From a virus: DNA of 64,000 bases. Positions 52,219 through 60,994 of this stretch are shown here, piece after piece. The translations under genes were made by a program, and so were the position numbers. Within the stretch, counting starts at the first letter, position 1; each line of letters opens with the position of its first letter. The stretch lies in the IMG/VR virus record IMGVR_UViG_3300008108_007691, positions 1 through 64,000 of that record; one strand, given 5' to 3'. Under the pieces are notes generated by a model. The model worked only from the letters and a program-made list of their open reading frames with translations, was not told the DNA's origin and ran no database searches.

Positions 52219-53250
52219 TGGTAGAAGCAATTTAATTTCAGGTGCAACATCTTTAATTGGAAATGGACAAGATAATGAAATTTTCTCTAGTTATTCAACA
52301 ATTATAAATGGTTCTGGAAATACCACACATCGATTGACTACACAAAGTTCTATAATTGGTGGTATAAGTAATTATATAAGTGGGCAGAATACCACAAATA
52401 TATTTGCATTAATAGGCCAAGGATTTTTGAATAGAATAATACCAACAAGAGGTGCTGGTTATAGTTTTCCATTCTCAATTTACCAACCTGAATTTGCAAC
52501 CATTTTGAATGGTACTGGAAATACAAACAAAACAAAATTCAGTACAATACTAAATGGTAAGGATAATTATATTGAATCGAGAGGCGGTAACGGCAATATG
52601 CCAAAAACCGGTTATACAACCATTGTGAACGGAGTTGCAAATACAGCTATTACAAAACATGTATTTATAGGTACTGGAGTTGAAAATTATGCTGGTATTT
52701 TTGCAAATCAAGGAAATCAAGGCTATAATGTAATTGTTAATGGCGTTCAAAATAAAGTTGTTAGAAAATGGGGCTCTATCTTAAATGGTTTCAAAAACTC
52801 AGCAACAACTTTTTATTCTACAGTTATAAATGGAGAATATAATTTAGCTAATGGAATAAAAACTTTCATAGCTCAAGGGTCTGGAAATACAGCAGGCTTT
52901 AATACTTATGCAACTATAATAAACGGTAAAAATAATACAGCAAGTGGAATTGGTAGTTTTATAGGAAATGGTTCTGGAAACACAGCAATAAATACATATT
53001 CATCAACCATAAATGGTATAAGTAATAAAGCTACTGGAATAGGAAGTTTTATTGGAAATGGTCTTTCAAACACAACTCTAGGACAATATTCAGCGGTCGT
53101 TAATGGTCAAGAAAATATTACAAATGCAATTAGATCAGCAATTCTAAATGGTTCAGGAAATACTGTTAGTGCAGGTTCAACTAATTCATCAATAGTTGGA
53201 GGTTCTGCAAATATTATAAATTCAAATGTAACAAACGCAGTAATTTTAGG
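47767..53250 (+). repeat. Protein-coding beta-roll repeats (INGxxN / FIGNGxxN)
   Basis: More than a hundred degenerate coding repeats of about 42-48 nt, each with an NG..N core, across the giant fibre. The DNA repeats are imperfect but locally similar enough (for example 51930-52020 against 52120-52200) to permit slipped or unequal recombination. Confidence 0.85.
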
Positions 53251-54064
53251 AAGCACTGGTCTTTCATTATCAAATCCTTCTTCATCATCAACTGGAAATG
53301 ATAACAATCATACATATGTAGATTATCTTAGAATAAGGAACACACCAAACGGTGGAACAAAATTCCTTACCATAGATGCTAATGGATATGTTTATTCTTC
53401 AACAAGTGGAGGTGGTGGCGGTACATCAGGCTCTTCTGGTAGTTCCGGTGCAGCAGGTACATCAGGTTCCTCTGGTAGTTCAGGGAGTCGTGGTACATCT
53501 GGTTCTTCTGGTAGCTCTGGATCAAGTGGAACTTCTGGTACAAGTGGTACAGATAAGGGATTAATAGCTGCAAACTCTGGCTATATAAACAACCCTAATG
53601 CAAATAGATATTATGTAGGTAATTCAATAGATGGAGGCTGGAATGCTGTTCCTTGGGATTTACAAGCAGGAATTAATGCCCCAGCAACTTTAACTGATAA
53701 TTCAGATTTCAATTGTGGTGTTCCTTTACCAAGAGATATTGGGACCTCTTATAAAATTAAAGTTTGTGGAATGGCTTATTCAAGAGGAGCTGTAGGTGTA
53801 TCGAGAAATTTGACAGTTCAATTGTCTTACCTATTATGTTCCGACTTTGCTATAGATGCAAGATCAACAAAAGCAATAGCAGACAATGAAGCAACACCCG
53901 TAGGTTTTAATTCAACAAGTGGACATGCATGTTTTTCAGTAAGTGCAAATGCTCCGGTAGATTTATTAGCATGTGAAACATTTCTTTATGTGGGATTTCA
54001 AGTAGATAATACCTTGGGAAATACTTTAGAATTTTCTTATACAATTAGCTATGAACCTGCTTAA
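52193..54064 (+). CDS. Giant repeat fibre, C-terminal part (in shifted frame)
   Basis: A 623-codon frame that overlaps the previous ORF by 26 nt. The ATG at 52193 is probably not a real start: reading from about 52207 (FIGNGRSNLISG) continues the fibre repeats directly. Repeats end near 53250. A module YLRIRNT, FLTIDANGYVYSS follows, then a Gly/Ser/Thr collagen-like stretch (53407-53550), then a C-terminal head of about 165 residues (NRYYVGNSIDGGWNAVPW, SYLLCSDFAIDA, TSGHACFSV) likely to be the receptor-binding tip. It needs a one-T deletion or a +1 frameshift at 52206-52210 to be joined to the upstream part. Confidence 0.7.
   Translation: MVLQIFIGNGRSNLISGATSLIGNGQDNEIFSSYSTIINGSGNTTHRLTTQSSIIGGISNYISGQNTTNIFALIGQGFLNRIIPTRGAGYSFPFSIYQPEFATILNGTGNTNKTKFSTILNGKDNYIESRGGNGNMPKTGYTTIVNGVANTAITKHVFIGTGVENYAGIFANQGNQGYNVIVNGVQNKVVRKWGSILNGFKNSATTFYSTVINGEYNLANGIKTFIAQGSGNTAGFNTYATIINGKNNTASGIGSFIGNGSGNTAINTYSSTINGISNKATGIGSFIGNGLSNTTLGQYSAVVNGQENITNAIRSAILNGSGNTVSAGSTNSSIVGGSANIINSNVTNAVILGSTGLSLSNPSSSSTGNDNNHTYVDYLRIRNTPNGGTKFLTIDANGYVYSSTSGGGGGTSGSSGSSGAAGTSGSSGSSGSRGTSGSSGSSGSSGTSGTSGTDKGLIAANSGYINNPNANRYYVGNSIDGGWNAVPWDLQAGINAPATLTDNSDFNCGVPLPRDIGTSYKIKVCGMAYSRGAVGVSRNLTVQLSYLLCSDFAIDARSTKAIADNEATPVGFNSTSGHACFSVSANAPVDLLACETFLYVGFQVDNTLGNTLEFSYTISYEPA
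53407..53550 (+). repeat. Collagen-like Gly-Ser/Thr-Ser triplet repeat
   Basis: Coding repeats of GSSG and GTSG type (for example GTSGSSGSSGAAG) over about 48 residues. They form a flexible or collagen-like triple-helical link between shaft and tip of the fibre. Confidence 0.85.
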
Positions 54065-54084
54065 AAAAATAAATAAATACTAAA

Positions 54085-54402
54085 ATGATAGACGCAACAA
54101 CAGGACAAACAGTTTATGAAATAGTTCAATCGTTTGATACCAATAATAATCCGGTATCTGCTGCAACTTTTGATTTGAATTTCTATGTGAATGGCCAAAT
54201 CTCAAACACAATAATACCTGATATAAATCTAATAAATCAGAGTGCTGCTACTTTTTCGGTAAGTTGGTCTTCTGACACTTATGGTTATCATCAATTTTAT
54301 TTGAGAAATCAAACAACAAATGTTATGTATGTTTCAGAATTATACAATGTTAATTCTGGTGCAACTGTAAATTCTCAACCTATAGTATATGTAGGTTTAT
54401 AA
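54085..54402 (+). CDS. Small virion-type beta protein
   Basis: A 105-residue protein with strands of an Ig-like fold (NNPVSAATFDLNFYVNG, AATFSVSWSSDTYGYHQFYLR). No family is recognised. It follows the fibre gene by 20 nt and ends before a terminator, so it closes the + strand fibre operon. Possible roles are a fibre-tip cap or chaperone; nothing in the sequence decides this. Confidence 0.6.
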   Translation: MIDATTGQTVYEIVQSFDTNNNPVSAATFDLNFYVNGQISNTIIPDINLINQSAATFSVSWSSDTYGYHQFYLRNQTTNVMYVSELYNVNSGATVNSQPIVYVGL

Positions 54403-54419
54403 TCATTCAATTTTTCTAT

Positions 54420-54455
54420 AATAGCTCTATTTTTAATAATAGAGCTATTTATTTT
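54420..54455 (+). terminator. Rho-independent terminator before terL
   Basis: A perfect 11-bp stem AATAGCTCTAT (54420-54430) / ATAGAGCTATT (54439-54449) with an 8-nt loop and a short T/A tail. It lies between the fibre operon and the terminase ATG at 54458, only 9 nt further on. Confidence 0.75.
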
Positions 54456-54457
54456 AG

Positions 54458-57199
54458 ATGACACCTCAAGAGATACAAGAATATATTAAATGTGCAAAAG
54501 ATCCAGTTTATTTTCTAAATAACTATGGATATGTTTATGATATTAGAAAAAGCAAAGTAGATAAATTATCTTGTTTTGAGTATCAAGAGAATGTATTGAA
54601 AAATTACATAAAATATCAGAATAATATTATTCTAAAATCAAGACAATGTTTACCAGAAGATACTTTTATAAGTACACCAGATGGGCCAAAAAAAATAAGT
54701 GAAATAAACAAAGGAGATATAGTATATTCATTCAATTTAAATAAAAATAAATATGAATTAGATACGGTTTATGATCATTGGGAATGCGGAGAAATAGAAT
54801 CTGTAAAAATAAAATTAAAAGATTCAAGAAATATTGTTGTTGGTGAAAATCACCCTTTTTTCATAAAAAATAAAAACAAATGGGTATCAGCAAAAGATTT
54901 AGAAATTGACGATGAAATTTTAGATCAAAAATTTCAATTTGGGGAAATTGAAGCTGATATAAATGAAATAAAATTGTTAGCTTATCTCATAACGGATGGA
55001 AGTACAATCAAACAAGTAAAATTTACAAACAACAATATTGATTATCTAAAAGAATTTGAAGAATCAATAAATTATATTTTTCCAGAATTAAGTTTAAGAA
55101 AAATACCAAAACTAAAAGGATTCGATTATTTACCTCATCAAAAGCATGGGGTTAATACCAAAAGTCCAATCATGGAATGGTGTGAAAATAAAAAAATAGC
55201 TGGAAAGAAAACAGAAAATAAAATATTACCTCAAGAAGTTTTTTATTGGAATAAGAATTCATTATCTATTTTATTAAATAGAATGTTTGCAGGAGATGGT
55301 TGGATAAGTATTTTAAAGAAAAAAACAAATAAAAGATTAGAAATAGGAATAGCTTCCCCAAGCAAGGAATTTTTAGAACAAGTAAAATTTTTATTAAAAA
55401 AATTTGATATTAAATGTAATATTTATGAAGTTAAAAATATGAAACTTCAAAAAAATCCTTTTTTTAAATTAAGAATAACTCACTCCAAAAGCATATCAAA
55501 ATTTATTAATGATATAGGAATTTATAAAAAAATAAATTCAGAACACGTTTCAATTTCAAATTCAAGAAAACATGATGTAAAAGATCAATCAAAAGTTAGA
55601 AAAATAGAGAGAGTTGGAAAAATTAATTGTTATGACATTTCAGTAACTAAAAATGAAAACTACTTTATTGATGGTCTTTTAGTTCACAATACAGGACTTT
55701 CTGTAATCACAGCAGGCTTTGTAGTTTGGATGTTATTGTTCAAAATGGACCAAAGAATATTAATTGTTGCAAACGATGGTGCTGGAGCAATTCGTTTTTT
55801 AAGTACCGTTAAACAATATTTTCAATTTCTTCCTAAATTTTTATTTGATCCAGATACACAATCTGAAAAAGACAATGAAAAATTCTTTTCATTGAAAAAT
55901 CCAGAAGGTAAAATATCATGGGTAAAAGCAGTTGCAAGTTCCAAAAATGCAGGTCGTGGAGAATCATTAACAATGTTGATATTGGATGAGACTGCGTTTA
56001 TAGAGAATGCAGAAGATATTTGGATGGCTGCTGGTCTTGCTTTATCTGCAACACAAGGTAAATGTATCATGATAAGCACTCCACAAGGCACGGGGAACCT
56101 ATATCATAGAACTTGGGTTGGAACAAAAAAGAGTGAAAATGATTTTATACCATTTGAAATACATTGGACTCAACATCCTGTTTATTGTAAAGAAATGGAG
56201 GAAAAAATTAATGATTATGGTCAAAAATATTGGACAAGTCCATGGTATGAAAAAGAATGTGAACGATTACAGTATGATAGGGTAAAAATCGCACAAGAGT
56301 TAGATTTGTCATTTGAGGGTTCAAGACAATTGGTTATTGAAAGTGCTATTATTGAAAAATACAAAAGATCTATTATAAACGAAAAACCAGAATTTTATTA
56401 TGATTATACAAGGTCTGAAGAAAGATTTATCAATACAAAAACAAATTTTTGGGTTTGGAAAAAACCAGAATATGGAAAAAACTACATTGTGGGCGGAGAC
56501 GTTGCAAGAGGCGATTCAAAAGACTTTTCAACATTACAAGTTTTTGACGCTGATACATGTGAACAAGTAGCAGAGTATCAAGGTAAAATTCCACCAGATG
56601 TATTTGGAAGCTTAATTGATAAAGTTGGACGTGATTATAATAATGCTTATTTGGTAATCGAATGTAATAGTTTTGGTTTAGCAACAACTTTGAATATAAA
56701 AAATAGTCTTAAATATCCAGAAGACAGAATTTATCATTCAAAATCAATAAAAGACATTATAAATCCGGTAGCAAAAGTTAAAATCAAAGAGAATGATGAT
56801 ATTCCCGGTATTCAAACAACTCAGGTAACAAGACCTTTAATTATAAGCAGTTTAAATTCTTATATGAGAGAAGGAAAGATTAAGATAAATTCAGTGAGAT
56901 TACTGGAGGAATTTGATACTTTTATATATAATGGCAATAAACCAGAACATGCTGATGGATTTAATGATGATTTAATTTTTGCTTTGGGAGTATTACTTTT
57001 TGTAAGAGATACTGAATATTTCAAACATTTTGCCAGTAGAGATTTATACAAAGCTATGATTGGTGCGATTTCGAACCAAAAAACTGAAATCGGAGATAAA
57101 ATAGATTTTGATTCCAAACCAACAGAGGGTATTATTTTGACGAGTCAAAACAGAAAATCAGACGATGATAATGATTTGAGCTGGTTGATGTCTGGATAA
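54458..57199 (+). CDS. Terminase large subunit, interrupted by an intein
   Basis: A 913-residue precursor. The extein (residues 1-63 and 412-913, 565 residues) is a terminase: SRQ-TGLS at the Walker A site (T4 gp17 has SRQLGKT), Walker B LTMLILDETAF (about 503-513), the coupling motif ISTPQGTGN, and the nuclease domain with GGDVARGDSKDFS (about 677-690) and FNDDLIFALG. It packages DNA into the prohead through the portal, encoded next. Residues 64-411 are an intein at the Walker A motif that must be spliced out for activity. The Walker A Lys is absent from its usual place (GLS for GKT), as in other TerLs with a displaced Lys/Arg. No small terminase gene is recognised beside it. Confidence 0.93.
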   Translation: MTPQEIQEYIKCAKDPVYFLNNYGYVYDIRKSKVDKLSCFEYQENVLKNYIKYQNNIILKSRQCLPEDTFISTPDGPKKISEINKGDIVYSFNLNKNKYELDTVYDHWECGEIESVKIKLKDSRNIVVGENHPFFIKNKNKWVSAKDLEIDDEILDQKFQFGEIEADINEIKLLAYLITDGSTIKQVKFTNNNIDYLKEFEESINYIFPELSLRKIPKLKGFDYLPHQKHGVNTKSPIMEWCENKKIAGKKTENKILPQEVFYWNKNSLSILLNRMFAGDGWISILKKKTNKRLEIGIASPSKEFLEQVKFLLKKFDIKCNIYEVKNMKLQKNPFFKLRITHSKSISKFINDIGIYKKINSEHVSISNSRKHDVKDQSKVRKIERVGKINCYDISVTKNENYFIDGLLVHNTGLSVITAGFVVWMLLFKMDQRILIVANDGAGAIRFLSTVKQYFQFLPKFLFDPDTQSEKDNEKFFSLKNPEGKISWVKAVASSKNAGRGESLTMLILDETAFIENAEDIWMAAGLALSATQGKCIMISTPQGTGNLYHRTWVGTKKSENDFIPFEIHWTQHPVYCKEMEEKINDYGQKYWTSPWYEKECERLQYDRVKIAQELDLSFEGSRQLVIESAIIEKYKRSIINEKPEFYYDYTRSEERFINTKTNFWVWKKPEYGKNYIVGGDVARGDSKDFSTLQVFDADTCEQVAEYQGKIPPDVFGSLIDKVGRDYNNAYLVIECNSFGLATTLNIKNSLKYPEDRIYHSKSIKDIINPVAKVKIKENDDIPGIQTTQVTRPLIISSLNSYMREGKIKINSVRLLEEFDTFIYNGNKPEHADGFNDDLIFALGVLLFVRDTEYFKHFASRDLYKAMIGAISNQKTEIGDKIDFDSKPTEGIILTSQNRKSDDDNDLSWLMSG
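54647..55690 (+). other. TerL intein with LAGLIDADG endonuclease (348 residues)
   Basis: It runs from Cys64 (CLPEDTFISTPDG, block A) to VHN411, with Thr412 as the +1 residue. Block B is VVGENHPFF, and block F/G is INCYDISVTKNENYFIDG and LLVHN. The endonuclease has two LAGLIDADG-type helices: LLAYLITDG (about 172) and LLNRMFAGDGW (about 275). The intein splits SRQ from TGLS. Confidence 0.93.
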
Positions 57200-57258
57200 A
57201 AATCTATAATTATATGATTTGCTAATCAATTTAATTAATTTAAGAGATATTTATTATT

Positions 57259-60200
57259 ATGGCAAACGAATTAGACCCAAAAAGTGTATTTTATGGTGTT
57301 ATGAGGGCTTTAAGAGGTCGAAAAGACCCGATGAAGTCTTTGGAACAAAGTAAGGATATATTATCCAGTACTCCTCCGACACAATCCTCTGATATTAATT
57401 TTATTCAGCAAAAACAACAACAATATCTTGACATACAATCTGTTAAAATTGCTCAAGATTTATATTCAAGAACGTTGTTTTATGATTCAGACAGAATTAC
57501 AGCATATAACGATTTTAGGTCCATGGATTTGTCTCCTGAAATCGCTGCTGCTTTAGATATAATCTCAGATGAAGTTTGCACTAGAAGTGAAAGGGGTCAT
57601 GTAATAACAATATATTCTGATAATTTAAGAATAAAGAAAATTTTACAAGAATTATTTTATAATACATTAAATGCTGAATTTAATTTAAGTTTTTGGACAA
57701 GAGAATTATGTAAATACGGAGATTGTTTCTTGAAATTAGAAATTGATCAGGATCAAGGAATATACGATTGTATGATTTTACCAGTTGGTGAAATTCATAA
57801 AGAAGTTGGTTATGATGGAAATCCAAAATCGACAAGATACAAATGGGATATTAACAATATGTTTTTTGAGGAATGGCAAGTTGCTCACTTTTGTTTATTA
57901 TTTGATGCTTCAAGATTGCCTTATGGTAGAAGTTTGTTAGATCCTGCAAGAAAACTTTGGAAACAATTACAGTTAGCAGAAGACGCTATGTTGGTTTATC
58001 GTTTATCCAGAGCACCTGAGAGGAGAATATTTTATATTGAAGTTGGGAACACAGATCCAAATGATGTTTATCAATTAATTGAGCAGGTAAAAAAGAATGT
58101 TAAAAAATCTCCTGTTGTTGATCCGAATAGTGGTCAAGTAAATTTAAAATACAATCCAATAACTTACGAAGAGGATTATTTCTTGCCAATAAGAGGGGAT
58201 AAGAGTTCTAAAATTGAAACTTTACCCGGAGCATGTCTTGCTTTAGATACAAAAATTGAATTATTAGATGGAAGAAGCCTAGAACTAAAAGATATAATTT
58301 CTGAATTTGAAAATGGAAAACAACTTTGGTCATATTCAATTAATCCAGAAACAGGAGAAATAGTTCCCGGAAAAATAACTTGGGCTGGATTAACTAGAAA
58401 AAATACTGATGTAGTAAAAATAACATTAGATAATGGTGAAACAATTACCACAACACCTGATCACAAATTTCCAACTAAATTTAATGGAATTAAACAAGCA
58501 AAGGATTTGCAAATAGGTGAATCTATGTGGTCATTCAATAAAAAATTTCAAAAAATTAAAGGAGCTGGTAAAAAAAGAAAAAGAAACACTTATGAAATGG
58601 TGTTTGATCATAATTCAAATGAATGGATATATACACATAGATTAGTAGCTAATTATTTTAAAAATTTAAATGAACATGAAATATTTTCATATCTAAATGA
58701 ATATTTTGATAGTGAAAAAAACACAATTCATCACAAAGACTTCAATAGATATAACAATTCACCCGAAAATTTATGTTTTATGAATCCGAAAGATCATTTT
58801 TATTATCACCAAGATAAAATTGATGAAATGTATAAATTTTTTGGAAATGAAATAACTGAATCATGGAAAAAAGAAAGAAAAAAGGGACTTGTAAAATATT
58901 TTGAAAACCTTAGCCCTGAAGAGCTTGATAAAAAAATAAAGACAGCGATAGATAACAGTTTAAAATCAAGAAAAAAATCAGCTTCTACTTTTAAAAGTAA
59001 TCCAAAAAAAGATGAAATAATTAAAAGAACTTCTAATAAAGCAAAAATAACTAAAAACAAGTTAGAAAATAAAATTCGATACAGTCAAAACTCAAAAAAA
59101 TTATGGGAAAATAAAGATTATGTAGAAAGTGTTATTGGTCCACAAAGGATTAAATATGATGAAAGAATGATCTCTATTTTATCTGATTTGATAAAAAATG
59201 GTTTTAATAAAACTCAGGATATTTTACCAATTATAAATGATTCAAACAATGAATTTTATAAAATTTTTAATGAGTTAAATTCAAATAATAAACAATTTTT
59301 AAAAAGCAAAGGAATCACACATAATAATTTAGATAAATTAGTAAAACATTTTGGATACAAAAATTGGAGAGAATTCAAAAATAGTGCTTATTGCTACAAC
59401 CATAAAATTGTTTCAGTGGAATTTTTATCCGATAAACAAGATACAGGAACTATCACAATTGATGGCCCTGAACAATATCATAATTTTCACAATTTTGCTT
59501 TAACCGTAGGCATTTTTACACAAAATTCTAATTTAGATGCCATAGCCGATATAGAATATTTACAAAACAAATTATTTGCTGCAATCAAAGTTCCAAAAAC
59601 ATATTTGAACTATGCTGAATCTATGCCGGGAGGTTCAACTCTTTCTCAAGTTGATTTGAGATTTGCTAGAACTATAAACAGAATTCAAGAACAGATAGTT
59701 CTTGAATTAAGAAGAATAGCTAATGTACATTTATACTTTTTAGGATTTGAAGATGACTTAGATAATTTTACTTTGACTTTGACAAATCCATCAACACAGC
59801 TAGAGTTATTAAAACTCGAAACTTGGAAAGCAAGAATGGAAGTTTTCAAAGAATTATTCTCAAGTGATGCCACTGCTCCTGTTTCTTATTCTTGGGCAAT
59901 GGAATATATTCTAGGTTTTTCAAAGTCAGAGATCAAACAAATTCTTAGACAAAAGAAAGTTGAAAAGAAAATGTTTTCTGAGATTGAGAGAGCAAATGAT
60001 GAATATATGGATACTGGTATATTCAAAGATTTGGATGAAAAATTTAGAAAACCAGATTTTGATGCTGGTGATGGTGGTTCAACACCTGAAGGTGGATCTG
60101 AATCATCAGGGGGAGAAGAGTCCAGTGGAGGTTTTGGAGGTTCTAGCGTATTAGGTGGTCTTGGAGGTGGTGCAGAAGCAACACCAGAAGCAACCCCTGA

Positions 60201-60402
60201 ATTAGGAGGAGCTGAAGCAGCACCGGAAGCAGGTGGAACTGAACCAGCAGCAGGCGGAGCAGAAGCTGAAGCTGGTGCCCCTTTAACTGAAAATAAATTA
60301 ATTGTTGAAAATAGAAAATTTGATATCCAAACAAGAAAAATGATGAAAAGCATAGACTCATATTTGAATAAGATCAAGGATGAGAATAGTGATTCTGAAT
60401 AA
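57259..60402 (+). CDS. Portal protein (T4 gp20-like), interrupted by an intein
   Basis: A 1,047-residue precursor. The extein (residues 1-325 and 757-1047, 616 residues) is a T4 gp20-type portal: YNDFRSMDLSPEIAAALDII, the clip/stem region DPARKLWKQLQLAEDAMLVYRLSRAPERR, VNLKYNPITYEEDYFLP, IETLPGA-SNLDAIADIEYLQ, and KLFAAIKVPKTYL. The dodecamer is the DNA channel at the head vertex and docks the terminase. The C-terminal 100 residues add a Gly/Ser/Glu/Ala tail (GGFGGSSVLGGLGGG) that is not in gp20. Residues 326-756 are an HNH-type intein. The gene follows terL by 59 nt. Confidence 0.93.
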   Translation: MANELDPKSVFYGVMRALRGRKDPMKSLEQSKDILSSTPPTQSSDINFIQQKQQQYLDIQSVKIAQDLYSRTLFYDSDRITAYNDFRSMDLSPEIAAALDIISDEVCTRSERGHVITIYSDNLRIKKILQELFYNTLNAEFNLSFWTRELCKYGDCFLKLEIDQDQGIYDCMILPVGEIHKEVGYDGNPKSTRYKWDINNMFFEEWQVAHFCLLFDASRLPYGRSLLDPARKLWKQLQLAEDAMLVYRLSRAPERRIFYIEVGNTDPNDVYQLIEQVKKNVKKSPVVDPNSGQVNLKYNPITYEEDYFLPIRGDKSSKIETLPGACLALDTKIELLDGRSLELKDIISEFENGKQLWSYSINPETGEIVPGKITWAGLTRKNTDVVKITLDNGETITTTPDHKFPTKFNGIKQAKDLQIGESMWSFNKKFQKIKGAGKKRKRNTYEMVFDHNSNEWIYTHRLVANYFKNLNEHEIFSYLNEYFDSEKNTIHHKDFNRYNNSPENLCFMNPKDHFYYHQDKIDEMYKFFGNEITESWKKERKKGLVKYFENLSPEELDKKIKTAIDNSLKSRKKSASTFKSNPKKDEIIKRTSNKAKITKNKLENKIRYSQNSKKLWENKDYVESVIGPQRIKYDERMISILSDLIKNGFNKTQDILPIINDSNNEFYKIFNELNSNNKQFLKSKGITHNNLDKLVKHFGYKNWREFKNSAYCYNHKIVSVEFLSDKQDTGTITIDGPEQYHNFHNFALTVGIFTQNSNLDAIADIEYLQNKLFAAIKVPKTYLNYAESMPGGSTLSQVDLRFARTINRIQEQIVLELRRIANVHLYFLGFEDDLDNFTLTLTNPSTQLELLKLETWKARMEVFKELFSSDATAPVSYSWAMEYILGFSKSEIKQILRQKKVEKKMFSEIERANDEYMDTGIFKDLDEKFRKPDFDAGDGGSTPEGGSESSGGEESSGGFGGSSVLGGLGGGAEATPEATPELGGAEAAPEAGGTEPAAGGAEAEAGAPLTENKLIVENRKFDIQTRKMMKSIDSYLNKIKDENSDSE
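58234..59526 (+). other. Portal intein with HNH endonuclease (431 residues)
   Basis: It runs from Cys326 (CLALDTKIELLDGRS, block A) to GIFTQN756, with Ser757 as +1. Block B is TTTPDHKFPT; block F is YHNFHNFAL. The usual penultimate His is Gln (TQN). The endonuclease is HNH: IHHKDFNRYNNSPENL at about residues 490-505, followed by long Lys-rich helices for DNA recognition. Confidence 0.92.
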
Positions 60403-60407
60403 ATTAT

Positions 60408-60632
60408 ATGATACCACAATTTAACGATAATAATAATATTGATGAGAATTTTCAAAAATTAAAATTCTTAATTCAACAAACTGAACAAGATTTATATAAA
60501 TTTATTGGACCTACTAGAAACAGAAAAGCTGGAAGAAGGGCAAGAAAAAAACTAATTAGATTAAAAGAATTAGCTCACAAAGTAAGTATTGGGATTATGC
60601 ATCAAGGTCAAGAATTTGATTCTGAATATTAA
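60408..60632 (+). CDS. Histone H1-like DNA-binding protein (Bacteroidetes Hc1-type)
   Basis: A 74-residue protein. Residues 14-60 (FQKLKFLIQQTEQDLYKF, then NRKAGRRARKKLIRLKELAHKV) match the pattern of the Hc1 histone-like proteins of Bacteroidetes: F..l..li...e.D..kF....N..AG.R.RK.L..LK.LA. The basic helix should bind DNA. It starts 6 nt after the portal stop, in the packaging operon, so it may condense the packaged DNA or coat phage DNA in the cell. The likeness covers nearly the full length but was judged by eye. Confidence 0.65.
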   Translation: MIPQFNDNNNIDENFQKLKFLIQQTEQDLYKFIGPTRNRKAGRRARKKLIRLKELAHKVSIGIMHQGQEFDSEY

Positions 60633-60683
60633 TTTACTTTGTTATTTTATTTTCATATTTTTATTTTATAAAATATAGAAAAA

Positions 60684-60983
60684 ATGTCTGATAACAATTT
60701 TATTAGCAAGTCTAATCTTATTCCGCAAGAAGAAAATAACAATAGAGAAAACAATGATGAACCTTCAACCTATTTATGCATAGGTAATGAACAAGATGGT
60801 CAACTAGAGATTGATCTTGTTCAATTCAGGGAAAAAAATGTTTCTATGAGATATTTGTCTTTAACATTTAGTGGTGTTAATCATAAAACCGGTCAAATAC
60901 AAAGTGCATTCATAAACATAGATAATGAGGAAGCCTTTGAAACAATAAAGAATTTTTTTAATCAACTTGACTGGAATAGTTAA
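60684..60983 (+). CDS. Hypothetical protein
   Basis: A 99-residue acidic protein with a disordered, Asn/Glu-rich start (LIPQEENNNRENNDEPS) and a beta-rich body (EKNVSMRYLSLTFSGVNHKTG). No family is recognised. It sits 51 nt after the histone-like gene and 11 nt before the UVR-motif gene. Confidence 0.55.
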   Translation: MSDNNFISKSNLIPQEENNNRENNDEPSTYLCIGNEQDGQLEIDLVQFREKNVSMRYLSLTFSGVNHKTGQIQSAFINIDNEEAFETIKNFFNQLDWNS

Positions 60984-60994
60984 TTATTTTTTTT

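Noticed and set aside
47767-53250. Regular short repeats that might suggest a CRISPR array
   Set aside because: The repeats are degenerate, in frame, and encode an NG..N beta-roll; there are no conserved direct repeats with unique spacers and no cas genes.
8852-57255. TATTTATT-like octamers upstream of many genes (8852, 13304, 45533, 47133, 54446, 57248), possibly a late promoter
   Set aside because: In DNA this A+T rich the octamer is expected dozens of times by chance, and the distance to the ATG varies from 3 to over 40 nt.
59886-60455. 189-codon minus-strand ORF with Pro/Ala/Ser-rich sequence
   Set aside because: It is antisense to the portal's Gly/Ala/Glu-rich tail. Its composition is the mirror of a low-complexity coding stretch, and the plus frame has the clear portal homology.
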